Assembly: GCA_035772785.1 (NCBI GenBank)
Contig: JAOCPU010000008.1
Coordinates: 62,001-126,000, forward strand
Length of the DNA: 64,000 bases
Reading direction: 5' to 3'
Origin: Phlebiopsis flavidoalba
Taxonomy: Eukaryota > Basidiomycota > Agaricomycetes > Polyporales > Phanerochaetaceae
The notes under the pieces were generated by a model. The model searched no databases. It saw only the letters and a program-made list of their open reading frames with translations, and had not been told where the DNA came from. A program made the position numbers and the translations under genes. Shown in pieces: positions 1 to 12,100 of this stretch. Numbering within the stretch: position 1 is the stretch's first letter; each line of letters begins with the position of its first letter.

Positions 1-212
1 CGCCTCGCTCAAGCGAGAGCTCCCCCCCCCCCCCGGTCGTCTCCGGCTCTTGCGGCACTGTTTTGGTGCAGGGGAGCAGAGACTGCAGATACGTCGACAA
101 CAATGAACACATCTTGACTTGACAATGAGCGTCTTCATTGTCGCCTTGTCGCGTTGTGATCGCACTGGTCTCCAATGAGACAATGGACTTTGGCAGGATC
201 AAGGTTCCCTGA

Positions 213-974
213 TGGCAACGACCCCTGACAAGAGGATTAAGTTCGAAAGGCGGTCTGAGGAGGGGGAAAGCGGGGAGGTTGACGCGGCACACGCGGGAAC
301 AGGACGGGAATGAATCAATCGGACTTGAGTAACAGGCCGTTTGGGGCTCGTGTTCACGGTGCTCGGAAAGCGTAGGTGCTGGTAGGACTTGGCTACCTCC
401 GATCATCGCGTCCCCCCCGGTACAGCGCGATGGTAGGGGCCGGTTTTGGGCGAGGGCCGCACGGTATGATGGCGTTTACTCGGGGTCTTCCTCCGAGTTC
501 CTCATCGTCATCAGGAATACGGGATTCCATGGGATGGCTGCAGTCCCTCCATGCTGCGCGAATATATCGAGGTGGCAAATCCTACATCCTCTTCCTCTTC
601 AGACAAACTATTACAAGCTATTGGTTCCACGACCTTCAAACCCTTCCTGGAACGAACGCGTCCTCAAGCAATGGCCCTTGCCTAGCGAGCTCTCATTGGG
701 GTTGGTACGGGACACACAGGTGTTTCAGCACGCGTCCCGTTTTTTTTTTTTTTTATGCGCCGCCAATACGGTTGTAGCGGCCTATTGCAATCAAAGGCGC
801 TCTCTCATTCTGTGGCCCCTATATACGAATGGGTTTAAGAGGGCGCGTACGGTGCTGCAGAGGTTGCTTGCTGAACCTGCGAGGAAACTGCCCCTAGACC
901 AGTTCATCGCGGTTCATGAGAGTCCGATGTGTCTGTGCAGTCTTCTGAGGAAAAATCTTGTTGAGCGAAAATGA
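213..974 (+). CDS. Unrecognised coding-like region, frameshifted
   Basis: An ATG at 213 opens a charged reading (it begins MATTPDKRIKFERRSEEG). The coding look then passes between frames: a block around 476-683 contains YGIPWDGCSPSMLREYIEV, and a helical-looking block follows at 690-970. A T run of about 16 bases at 740-755 interrupts it and may lie in an intron. I recognise no family, motif or active site. The frame jumps match those in the housekeeping genes of this window, so a real gene with consensus errors is plausible, but chance reading in GC-rich sequence cannot be excluded. The gene's true end is not visible. Confidence 0.22.
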
Positions 975-2376
975 AATGCCCGAGGACGAGCGATGGCCGA
1001 TATTTTATGGTGAGGTAGCGAAAGGACTTTCGAGCTTTCCGTTTACTTCCGCATACCGATGAGGTCTGCATGGGGCTAGTATTAGGGATGGAAAAGTGCG
1101 CATGCCAAAGATCGACCGAGACGTGGACTATTGTGGACACTTGGGCGATGGTCGGGAGATTGGAATGAAAACGTAGTTGCTAGATCAAAGCAACACGGCG
1201 GGGGGAACGAAGTCATGAGGCACAAAGGCGTGCACGAGTGCGATGAGGCGTGAGTAACTGAAATAGAGGAAAGTACAAACAGACAGGAAACAATAATCCC
1301 AGGAGCCCATACACAATAAAGTTACGTCCTGGCCTTTTTCTGGGACAATAAAATCTCTTACCACGTCTGGCCAACCACAATGCAGGGTAGTTATGCGGCG
1401 GCGTCTCTGACCCCGAAGTCAGTCTTGTCCGGTTCCTCACACACGTACACCGCCTAGTCGCGTCTTGTTATTCGTGAGAACCGGAGTGCCGAGGACATTG
1501 AACGTCAAACATGCAGCCCGCTGACACAGATTTCTTCGCCGCACACACTGTTCAATATACATCCAGGGAGAAATGATCAGTCGTTGGGCAGCAGCCTCTC
1601 TCTCAATCACTGTCGTGTTCAGCACCTGTTGGACTCATCAATCCCGCATGCCTGGACGCTCCCCTCCCCACACTTCACCAATCGCTAAGGAGAAAGAGAT
1701 CCCAGTCGCACCTGAGCCGGAACCTTATTCCAAGTTGCCTCTGCAGAGTAGCACTACTCTCCAACGCAAGAGCAAGCAGGTTCTGCTGCCCAGGAGCTGC
1801 CAACCAACGGTCCGAGTTTACGCTCGTACGCCCACTGTAAAACGAACAGGCGGTCTTGCCATTGCGACGAAGCGCGGCACGATCGCGAACAGACGCCTGC
1901 TCGCGTTGTCTGGCTTGATGATTACCTTCAACCCCTCTGTCGGGTGCTGCTCGTTCTTCCGTACATAGTCCACTTTGCATTTCTTCTATTCTTTTTCTCA
2001 AGTCGACGATTCTGTGCGACATACTGCTTGACATGTGGCTTCGATTCACAAGACTGGTGCCTTGAGGAGTCGACGGAAGGCAAGTCGTCTGCCGTCGAAG
2101 GAAGAGGATTTGCAGGAGAGGCATCTCACAACATGGGAGAAAACGAAATACTGTTGTGAAACCTTGACAAGAGTATCGTTACTTTTTCAAACTGGGAACA
2201 TGCTGTTTATTTATTGCTGTAAATTAGACAATTGGGTTCATTATTGCTAGCTCCCGTGTCTGCCTAATGGTTCTCGATATTAGAAGTGCCCGAAGATATG
2301 CACCACAATTGACGACTCGTCCTCATGTCTCTCACGGAGACCTCGCCCCATCACTGGTCTCCATTACTTTGATCAT
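975..2376. other. No supported gene
   Basis: Only short open frames occur here, on both strands, overlapping one another at about 1.2-1.4 kb and 1.57-2.12 kb. The best two (plus 1573-1968 and minus 1675-2124) occupy the same DNA and neither shows a motif. The downstream part (2,120-2,370) is AT-richer and looks intergenic. Confidence 0.3.
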
Positions 2377-2507
2377 ATGACTCACACCCACTCACTGGGG
2401 CCTGATAACCGCCCCTACGTTACACGGACCCTGCCTGTGCAGCGCCGATGGGCGCGTATGTTTCGGACACACGCAAGTCGTGGAGAAGGTTGTCAGCGAC
2501 GAGGAGA

Positions 2508-4857
2508 AATGACAATGAGCACCTCAACAATCGCGGAAGAGGAATCTGAGGTGCAAGAGATGACTCTAATGACTGAAGGTCAATCTCCGAAGCAGACTAA
2601 GTCTGCGGGCCTTCAACACACCAGAGTGTCATCAATGGATTAGTCTCGTCGTTGCCAGACATTGCATGATGTCCATGAAGCCTTTGACTGCGTCGTGAAC
2701 CGCACCACGCGTTTACTCGCAGCCCGTGCTAATTACAAGGTAAAGCCCCTTCCATTGAGTGTCTCAAGCTAAGTAATATTACTGTGTGCAGGCAAACTGT
2801 CAAGGTCTGACAAATCATCCACTTTCAAATAGCCCGGCCCATACACCGGAGCGCACACATCATAATGGAAAGAATGATCAAGTTCGCCTACTGCAGTGTC
2901 ACCATCCTGATATGCTCGTGGATACAACCTATAATGAAAAAGAGCGTGCATTGAATGGAACAAGCCTGCTCACTGAGGAAAGCCAGGCAGCATGCCCGGT
3001 CATTCGAGGACTCTCGTTACCGAACCCGACATGCTATCATCATCAGATGCTGAACGCGCGCCAACGTCACCACTGCCGACAGGAAGGACAGGACAGCAGC
3101 GCTTACTGGTACGTGCAATGCACAAGATGATGTGTACATGGTGACTGTAAAAGCTTAACGGCGCAGAATGTGTTAACCGCGACCGTTGATTTCTCACGCA
3201 ACTCAACGTCTAGCTCACCCTGTTCGATTGCCAGGTACAACGAGTACTACGATACTACTGGTTGCTTCTTGACCAGCACTGGAGCTATTCGCGGCGACTC
3301 AAGTTTCCCCCATATGTTCCTTCTGTCAAATCAGGAACACGAAATGCTGAAGTTTGTTTCGGACGTTAGTATGATGGCGTGGCTGGGTTGAACCGTCAGC
3401 AAAGAAGAGTGGTTTGGGTGTGGCGGGCCAAGACGTGGAGGCCAAAAGGTCGGGAAACGCCAAGCGAAAAAAAAAAGGGTTTATATGAAGAATGTGTAGA
3501 ATGAAGAGGCCTCTGGGCTGCATTTGCTCTGCGTTTTTCCCCCGCCCCCCCGTGAGTAATCCGCCATGTGGCATCAGTGTGAGCTAGTGGAATCATAACT
3601 CCTACCCGCAAGTCACCTCGAGATAATTCCATACCACGGCCGCACTCACAGCAACGTATACGCTTCCAAACTCTGATCGCGTAAACTGCATTCTTTCTGC
3701 CGTTACCCCGCTTCACTCTCTCCATTTGGCGAGCGTCTCGTACAATATTCCTCCGAATTTGCCGAACACTCCTGAAACCGTATACGTGGTGTTGACGGGT
3801 CGCGCGGGAGGAGGGGACCTTGGGCCAGAAGTCTTGTTCGAAACGTTTGGAAACGGCTCTCAGAGAGACGACACCAAGTGGGGATCGAGGCAAGATTGGA
3901 AACAACGTGATGATGGATGGGTCATTGAGCTTGAAAGTAAGTCATTCTCCTCTCGCTATAGTAACTCAATTCATTGGAGACGCTAGATGCACTCGAGAAG
4001 TCCATTACAAGGCCAGGAGCTGGATAGATATCTAGCAAAAGAGCGCGCAGCAAAAGAGGAAGGAGGTCGCGATGAAGGCGGCAGAAGTAAAATGCGCCAA
4101 CGCGATCGCTCGAATTTGCGGACGGGCCGACGTCGACAGCGAGTCAGACGACGAATCAGATGAAACGACTCAGATGACCGAGGAAGAACGAGGTCGAGGC
4201 AGCCCTGAAATGCAGGCGACGGAGACGACTTCTATGCAAGTCGACCAGCAGGCACTTCTGCCGAAAGAGCGGGGGGAAGCGCAAGAGGCAGAGAACGACG
4301 TTCCGGTGACGCGGACGAACCGCGGGGTGGACTGGCGCGCCCTGGACGACGATGGAGTCTCGAAGAACAATGATTTCGTATGACATCTACCTGAAGGGTA
4401 ATGTCGCAAAAACGACCTCGTTCTTCAACGAGCGCGGACGGCCAGGCACAAAGATTTAGGGATGTTCCCGATACGTCGAGAAAAAGCGACGGATGGACGA
4501 CTATGGTGAACTGGTCGATAGTGTCATAGATGTGGATGTAGGAGGGCAAAGCGTTGGAGTAGCACGCCGAACATGACGACATGAAGGATGTGGTAAAAGG
4601 AGCAGGCTGAGGAAGAAGAAAGGTATGCTTGCCTGCAATTTGAATCTTGTACTTTGTCTGACAGTTATCCAGGGCCGAGGGCAGCTCAAGAACCCCCCGG
4701 TCCAAGTTTCACTCATCACTACCGACAGTGGAGGTGGCAGTTGGCCTGCCGGACTACTCTTCGAGTGGACTACTGGATGTTCTGAAATGACGGACGGTGC
4801 GGTCAAGACCATCTTTGCTCCCTCAAGTCAACCCGCGGAAGAATGGTGTGAGTAGCG
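2508..4857 (+). CDS. Unrecognised acidic, low-complexity protein (multi-exon)
   Basis: Several blocks on the plus strand look coding and are linked by plausible short introns. A Glu/Thr-rich block lies at 2508-2643, a basic/Ser block at about 3026-3127, and a block at 3726-3936 reads through NTPETVYVVLTGRAGGGDLG. A likely 43-bp intron sits at 3937-3979. An acidic block at 3980-4375 contains DVDSESDDESDET, and the region ends with a block around 4690-4857 containing TTDSGGGSWPAGLLFEW. Acidic Ser/Glu/Asp stretches like this are typical of disordered nuclear proteins in fungi. I do not recognise a family. The blocks sit in different frames, and whether all belong to one gene is inference. Confidence 0.33.
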
Positions 4858-6129
4858 TTTGACTAATACGTTCGTACGATGTATCCGCGGACAAGAGAGG
4901 ACTTCAACCGAAGATCTTGGTCCATCGCTCAGAAGGCCGCTGACATCGACCACTTAATGTAATAGTCTGTACGGTGGAGTCGTTGCCATGACCAGGGACA
5001 TGCACGCCCCTGCTGTCGGATAGAGTATACAGATTGTCAACACACCAATGGTTCTTCTTTTCTCCATCTCCCCATACTAAGCTGACGAGAGTCTCGCCTT
5101 CGCTGAAGGCATTGTTTCCAGAGGGTATTGTAACCTTTTAAACATCCTGTGTCCTCTGTTTCTCGCGTTTGGTGGCTTGACGTCCCTCCGGCGCTAGGGT
5201 TCGAGGACAAATGAGGTCGCGTACGTGACGGGGACGATGTCGCCAATCCTGGCACACTCTCTTAATATTCCCATTCCCTCGAGCCCATCGCATCTTGTTC
5301 GGCCATTCCGCGCCACAACGGCGCCAGCGTCCACATCCTCTCGCCGCGGGAGCCGCTTGATGCTAGGCTCGGTGCCGCTCGCGTCACAAGAAGCCTCCGC
5401 GCAGTCGACGATGATCCGAAGTGACCTCAAACCTTGACCGGCGCTACAATTTAGCTCGGCTTTGCCCACGATCGGACGTAACAGACGCGAGCTGAGTGGA
5501 AGAAGGTTTATATTGTGATGCCGTTTTTGCGGCGGCCTAAGGCGGCGAGGAGACGGGGCGGAGCTCGTTGGACACGCTCAGCCGATGTTTTCTCTCCTTG
5601 CCCTTCGAGGACTCCGCAGGCGGTCTAAGAAGACAGGCAGGGAAAGGTTCGGAATGTGGAAGGTGCCGTGTCGGATATTTACTACAAAGTGCGCCGGTAG
5701 AGTGTACAACCTGCAATGCCCTTGTTGTGCAGAGCGTCATATGTATTTGTTTCTTTTCTGCTTCATTCCACATTCCATGTTTCATTTCTTACAGTGCTAT
5801 GTTATCCGGCCCGTTTCTGCTAAGCACAGTTGCTCGCGACGCCTGATTCATATTGAGATTGTCAGGGTCAACTGACACGCGCGCTCATTGGTTCTATCAG
5901 AGCTACGGACCAAATCTCGTCAACGCATCCGCAGAGCCCATTTCTCTCTTCAACTTCAAAATGCTCGGTTACTCCCTGTTCGCACCCGGCATCCCGCATT
6001 TTCAGCTGCTCTGTAGGTGCCGAACGTATTATGCAGGCTCGATTACCATACCGTTCTCTGTCTCAGTGCACGAGACCTTTGGGAGCTTGATGCCCATCCA
6101 GGGGCGCGGGCAGTTTCTCCTATAATCCA
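4858..6129. other. Unresolved stretch upstream of the first P450
   Basis: Open frames of 70-96 codons occur on both strands at 5.2-5.9 kb (for example minus 5194-5469 and plus 5585-5875). None has a recognisable motif and they overlap in antisense. A small gene may be present but I cannot choose a strand. Confidence 0.25.
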
Positions 6130-8769
6130 TGACGATCATGCTCAGGGGCCTTAGGATTCTCACTTTTGCCGAGAGGTGCACCATGTTACATTTGCCTCAA
6201 GCCCATTCGTTAGGCCTTAGAGCAGCTTTTCCGGCTGTTTGCGCCCGCAGCCGTCACTGTCGCTGCCCTGTCGCTCACTTGGGAGACAAGCCCATGTTCA
6301 GGTTCCCGATCTGGCTGCCATGTCCATTTTGCCGCAGTGGTGGGAATTCCGACGTACCACATTGGACGTGCCAAAGTGCAGTACTGGCAGCTCGCGGCGC
6401 AAGGCAGCGCGACTTGGTGCAACTATGCCACCGCGAAGCGCTGGATGGTAAGATGATCGGGAATTGGGACCTCCTGAAGCTTGTCGACAACGCGTACTAT
6501 CACGGATATCTGAGTGAAGTGTTCATTGATATTGTTGTCAATTTGCCCTGCGTATTTCCACGCCCCTTTAGGTGACCACCTGGGTGACAGTTCGACGAGC
6601 TCGGGCCAACATACAATTTCCGTGTATTATGGGCGAATGACTACTGCACTGTCGATCCCAATTTTCAATCAAGTCTATCCTCCGCAACTGATTTTCCGAA
6701 CTGGGTCAAAGGTAATATCTCTAGGTTAGGATCATGCACAATAAAGCTGACATAATTGCTTTAGGAGGAGCAATTCGACTCGTACATGCATTCCGTATTG
6801 GGAACTTGGCGTATTCAACGCCGACGGTGACATGTGGAAGTAAGCTCTCTGATATTTTTTTTCAATCGTTATCCAAGCTTGATGATGGAATACAGATTCC
6901 ATCGATTCGATGACTCGTTCCCTCCATTTTTCAGTCTCGAGAACGAATCTTCGCATTTTGACACCTTTGACAAGCACGCAGGCAAGCCACATTGTTACTC
7001 AGCTTCTGCTGTTTCTCACATCTTGCAGATAGGAGGCGATCATGAAAATGAAAGAGCGACTTTCTGAAGGCTATGCCGTCCGACTTCCAGGTACGATGGC
7101 CCCAAAACCATACCATGTTCAGTGGGATACTCACGATAACTCGCTCAAGGACCTGATTTGCCGCTTCACTCTCGACTCCGCTACCGAGTTCCTCTTCGGC
7201 TCCTGTGTCCATAGTTTAAGGAGTACTCTGCCTTACCCGCATCTCGCCCCTTCGTACCTCAAACACATCCCACTCTCTCCCGCGGACAAATTTGCCGAAA
7301 GCCTTCCGCGACAGGCACAGGCCGCGATCGCCCACCGCGCGCGCGTCATCTGGCTTTGGGCCGTGGTTCGAACTATTTGGGAGCAAGACGGCCGAGCCTA
7401 TGAAGGTTGTAGACTCTTATTTGGAGCCTATCCTGAAGCAGGCGGTCGAAAAGGCGAAAACATATAGAGAAGATGGGAGGCAAAGCTGACGAGAAGGAGG
7501 TGGGAGAAGGGGACACGCTGTTTGGATCATCTTGCTCGGTACACTACCGGTACTGTGGTTTCAATCCTGATTTTGTGGTTTCATTCTCATCTTGTGTGTA
7601 GATCCGACTATTCTGCATGATGAGGTCCTCAACATGTTCATGATCGCTGGTCGAGATACGGTATGCTTGCGCCTCGCCGTATCCATTGAGCTCTCATGAA
7701 AACCGAGTTCATTCATGACCGGGGGCAAGCATGCTGACAATCATCATATATTTTCCTCACCCCACATCCCGAAAGTTTTGCAGCGATTTGCGAAAGGAGG
7801 TTCTTGATATCGTTGCGCCCCTCTAGTAGCCGACCATCTTATGATGATATTCGAAACATGAAATACCTGCATCCCGCGCGGTGATAAACGTAGTACGTGC
7901 AGTACTTCCATACGTTCAGCATCGACTCATTCTGCCCGCTATAGAAAACTTTGCGTCATTATCCTGCCGTGTAAGTACAAAACATTATTGACACAATTCT
8001 ACCTTACTAGTCCCTGGAATATGCGGTAAGCCGTCGTAAATTTATGCCTCTTTCAATCTCATCAGAGGACGTCTAGATATGCGGTCGAGGATACCATCAT
8101 AGCCAACCCAGACCCTAACAGGTAAACCATGGTTTGTCCCTGCAGGAACACCCGCGTACGTGCCACATCTGGGATATGAGGTCAATCACAGAGGCTCATC
8201 ATGATATCGTGTGACGATTTTGGTAGTATCTCGTACTCCGTCATCGGGCTACAATGCACTTTGCATGCATCGGCGTACAAGGACCTATGGGGACCGGGAT
8301 GGTAAGCTTCTGTGTTAACCACGGCTCATAGCGCTTGCTCTTAAGATGTCTCTCTTACAGCTGACGAATTTGACCCGGACCGCTTTCCTCGACGAGCGAC
8401 TTCATAAGTATCTCACACCCAACCCGTTCATCTTCCTACCCTTCAACGCAGGCCCACGGATCTGTCTTGGCCAACAGTTCGCCTACAACGAAATGTCGTT
8501 CTGCCCTCGTTCACATGGTAATTGCTCCAGAATTTTGGCTCCATCACCCTCGACATGGACTCTCAAGACCCCGCTTCTCGTCCCCCAGCAGACTGGGCTA
8601 AATTACCCGGGCGGAAAGGCAAGGAGAAATTCTGGCCAAAGTCACATTTAACTCTGTACTCGGCTGTAAGTCCTAGATACGCCTGTAATGTGTCTTCGTT
8701 CGCTCATGAAGATGAACTCCATAGGGTGGCATGTGGGTGAAGATGCATGAAGCTACTTCCACCACATAA
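6130..8769 (+). CDS. Cytochrome P450 monooxygenase, CYP63-like (copy 1)
   Basis: Haem-thiolate monooxygenase, expected to be ER-anchored and to hydroxylate hydrophobic substrates with a P450 reductase. The haem-binding loop [17 protein letters not shown] is readable at about 8441-8491 with its Cys ligand. The I-helix oxygen-activation motif MIAGRDT lies at about 7634-7657. An ETLR-type K-helix follows near 7,940. The N-terminal hydrophobic segment and a block reading [20 protein letters not shown] (about 6450-6520) align with copy 2. The last exon, after a GT..AG intron, encodes [14 protein letters not shown] and a TAA at 8767. At least ten introns and many frame shifts break the reading. The family assignment rests on overall resemblance to CYP63 proteins of wood-decay basidiomycetes. 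The start is approximate; a degenerate gene is possible. Confidence 0.8.
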
Positions 8770-9198
8770 AAGCAAGATCTTCTCAACATATCTGAACGAC
8801 GTCTTGCTGTATCATATGTGTTCTAGTGTACAAATTAGCTTTAAGAGTGGTCGCGCTAGCTCTAAACTTGATTGACCTGGCAGAAATATCGAAAGGGCGC
8901 CCGCGACTCAATTGTGGCGTCACTGCTCAAGCGCTCGTCACTGAAGACTCCTCAGGCGTCTCACAGCTCTTGCCACAGAACTGCGATGAACTGCGCGCGC
9001 ATCACCACTCGCCGAAGGATCTGGTGTCATGGCAGATTTCGTGGCCCCGAACTCAAACATCAGCGATACAAGTCTGGTGGGAACAGCTGATAGTTGTGTC
9101 AAGGTTCCCGGCGCTTGCTCGGACTGTGAGAAGCCTGACATGCATATAGAGCCTCAGACCGGTAGCCTTGTGGCCAGAATCCCCTCTCGTTCACCACC
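8770..9198. other. Intergenic spacer between the two P450s
   Basis: Short open frames run into the second P450 but show no independent motif. This is the 3' region of copy 1 and the promoter/5' leader of copy 2. Confidence 0.5.
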
Positions 9199-11824
9199 AT
9201 GCCAAAGCGCGAGCTTCCAGAGGGCTGAAGCCGTGTTTCTCACTCTCCTCCGACTCAGCCAGCTCTTTAAGCCATTCGTGGTGACCGCGGCGTCCCTTGG
9301 TCTCCTTGGCAGATTCACCGCGTTAGGCCTCCCAGTATGGGCCATTGCAGTCATAGCGGCTGCAAGTGTGCCTGTGTATCACACTGCGCGCATTATGTTC
9401 ACCACGTGGAATCTCAAGCGCAAGGCAGCCAGCTTAGGAGCTCAGCTCCCGCCTCGATTCGAGGGCAAGAGGTTCGGTAATCTCGACATTCTCGCCTTGC
9501 TGAACAGATCCTTCGAGGAGGACTACTTGAGTAAGCATCAGCCCCCTTATGCAATGATATACGACTAATGAGACCGCCGCTCAGGTGAGACGCTATGGAA
9601 TGCCATGCATACACTCGGACCCACGTTCGAAGTTTACATCTTATGGGACCGAGCTTATGCTACATCAGATGCTGAATTCGTCAAGGTAATGTCGCGCTCG
9701 CAACAAATTTTGAACAGGTCCTGACAGTGTTCAACAGGCGATGTTAGCCACAGACTTCAACACATGGGTCAAAGGTATACACATTTGCGTCACGAGGTGT
9801 GAGATGAGTTTCAAGCTATGATTCCAGGCGACAAATTCGACGAAGCTGCACGCGCCCGTGTTGGGTACTGGTGTCTTCAACTCTGACGGTACGTTGTAAA
9901 TGATATGACGGATGGACATAGACTCACGTATGTTCAAAGGTGAGATGTGGAAGTAAGGTTCATTATTCACTCCAAAAGTCCACGGAGAACCTGACCGGTC
10001 TGATGCTGATAGATTCCACCGTTCCATGACACGTCCGTTCTTTACGCGGGAACGCATTAGCCATTTCGAACTATTCAACAGACATGCTGGTATGTTCATT
10101 GCCTATGATCACTGATGAATGCGCTCATTTTGCTCCAGATGGTGGCCATGGCCAAGATGCGTGAACGTCTGGCCTCGGGCTATGCGTCGACTTCCAGGAC
10201 CTCATCGCGCGTTTTTCACCCTCGACTCTGCGACAGAATTCCTCTTTGCCATCCTGCGTACATAGCCTCGAGAATGTCCTGCCGTACCCGCACCACGCAC
10301 CGCCGTGGCCGCGCTGCTCTCACAAGTTTCCGCCTCGGCCTCGGAGGATTTTGCGCACGCGTTCGCCGAGGCATTAGACGCCGTAAACTTCCGCGTGCGT
10401 CTGGCGAAACATCTGGCCGTTCTTTGAGCTGTTTGGCAGCAAAATCGAAACGGGCCATGCGCGTTTGTGAACGCGTTTTTGGACCCAATTTTGAAGGCTG
10501 CGGTGGAAAAGGCAAAGTTGGAGAATAAAGAGCCCGGCCAGGACAGCAAAGAGGAGATTGGTGAAGACGAAAACACTGCTAGATCATCTCGTGAGGTTCA
10601 CGAGCGGTGAGTCTATCCCTTCTCTCATAGATGCTTGGGGGACTCACGTTGCGTCAGATCCGACTGTACTGCACGACGAAGTCCTGAATATCATGATTGC
10701 CGGACGCGACACCGTGAGTGAACGCTTCCCTGTCCAATTTATATATCTGATGATAAGAAGCGCCATATAGACCGCTTGTACACTCACTATGACCGTTTAT
10801 TTGTTGTCTCAACACCCCCGATGTTCTCACACGTCTGCGGGAGGAGATTCATGGCCAAGGTGGGGCCGGAAATCGTCCGTCCCCACGTACAGCGATATTA
10901 GGGACATGAAATACCTACGAGCCGTGATCAATGGTACGTCTTTGTTTGTTTGCACACCAGAAACTATTGTAACGCATATACAAATAGAAAACATTGCGAA
11001 TCCTCCCGGCAGTGTAAGTGGCATAGGACAACTCGCAGAGTAGACTTGCTCATACTCACAACGCAATCAGCCGTGGGAATATTCGGTTCGTTGATGTGTC
11101 ATATAAAAGTATGCGCAATATGATGCTTACCACCGACTTGTAGTATATACTCAGTCAAGGACAACTCTGGTTCCCAGCCCATGACCCCGCGAAGCCCTTC
11201 TTCATCCCTGCCCGAACGCCGGTGCGTATTTACGATCCGTGATTCAAATTAGGTTAATGGTAATATTGTAGAGTATCGTACTCGGTACACTGCATGCACC
11301 TGGCCGCCGCCAGGACTATTGGGGACTCTGACGGTAGGTGGAATTTCTCATCATCCGATCATCCTCCTCTAATAGCTTGCCCTCTAGCCGACGGAATTCG
11401 ACCCGGAACACCGCTTTCTCGATGAACGTCCCTGCACAAATACCTCACGCCCAACCCGTTTATTATTCCTACCCTTCCAACGCAGGCGCCGCGCATCTGC
11501 CTCGGCCAGCAATTCGCATACAACGGAAATGTCGTTCTTCCTCGTCCGGCTGCTCCAGAACTTTGACCACAATCACGCTCGATGAGGCTAGACCCGAGCC
11601 GCCCGACGCGCGCGTGCACAGAGGCGTGGAAGGGCGCTCCCTGGTGGCGCAAGGGCTTCGAGAAGTTTCTGTGCCGAAGTGCCCGCCGATAGGGCGGCAT
11701 CTGACGACATATTCGAAGGTGCGTTGTCTGCGTATATGTGCAAGACCTTTTCTCATGTTGTGCCGATTTAGCGGGTGGGCTGTGGGTCAAGATGCGGGAG
11801 GCGCAGAATACCGAGGGTGCTTGA
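9199..11824 (+). CDS. Cytochrome P450 monooxygenase, CYP63-like (copy 2)
   Basis: Tandem paralogue of the upstream P450, in the same orientation. I chose the ATG at 9199 for its good context (caccaccATG); it is followed by a Leu/Val/Ala-rich membrane anchor at about 9290-9400. The blocks [17 protein letters not shown] (about 9410-9460), [16 protein letters not shown] (about 9940-10045) and the I-helix NIMIAGRDT (about 10689-10714) are clear. A conserved intron-rich layout follows. The haem loop near 11,465-11,510 reads as [11 protein letters not shown] only after discounting one extra C. The last exon encodes [16 protein letters not shown] and stops at 11824. The same block order as copy 1 supports a local duplication. 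A function in alkane, fatty-acid or aromatic oxidation would be family-level inference only. Confidence 0.83.
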
Positions 11825-12100
11825 AGGCCTAGCTTACTTGCCAGAGTTCACCTAGGGATAGAACACCTTGCGATTTACTACGACAATGTGCAAGAAAGCT
11901 TTATTATGTAGTGTTTTTTGGACCGGAAATTTACTGGGGCAGAGCTCCTTAAGCAAATGCTCAATCAGGGATCATCAGACCGGTTTGCATGCATCGGCCA
12001 TGACCGTCTAATGAATTTCAGGCTAAGAACATTATAGATAGTACAATGTTGAATTGACGAGGTTTTATCCCTAATATTCAATCATACACGAGTCTTTGAC

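Noticed and set aside
20..34. Poly-C run near the left edge, and the long T or A runs at 740-755 and 36,397-36,413
   Set aside because: Homopolymers are common in fungal non-coding DNA and are error-prone in long reads; no structure is attached to them.
3396..3905. 169-codon minus-strand frame
   Set aside because: It overlaps a plus-strand block (3726-3936) that has better composition and a plausible splice donor. The minus frame shows no family. Kept only as a possible alternative.
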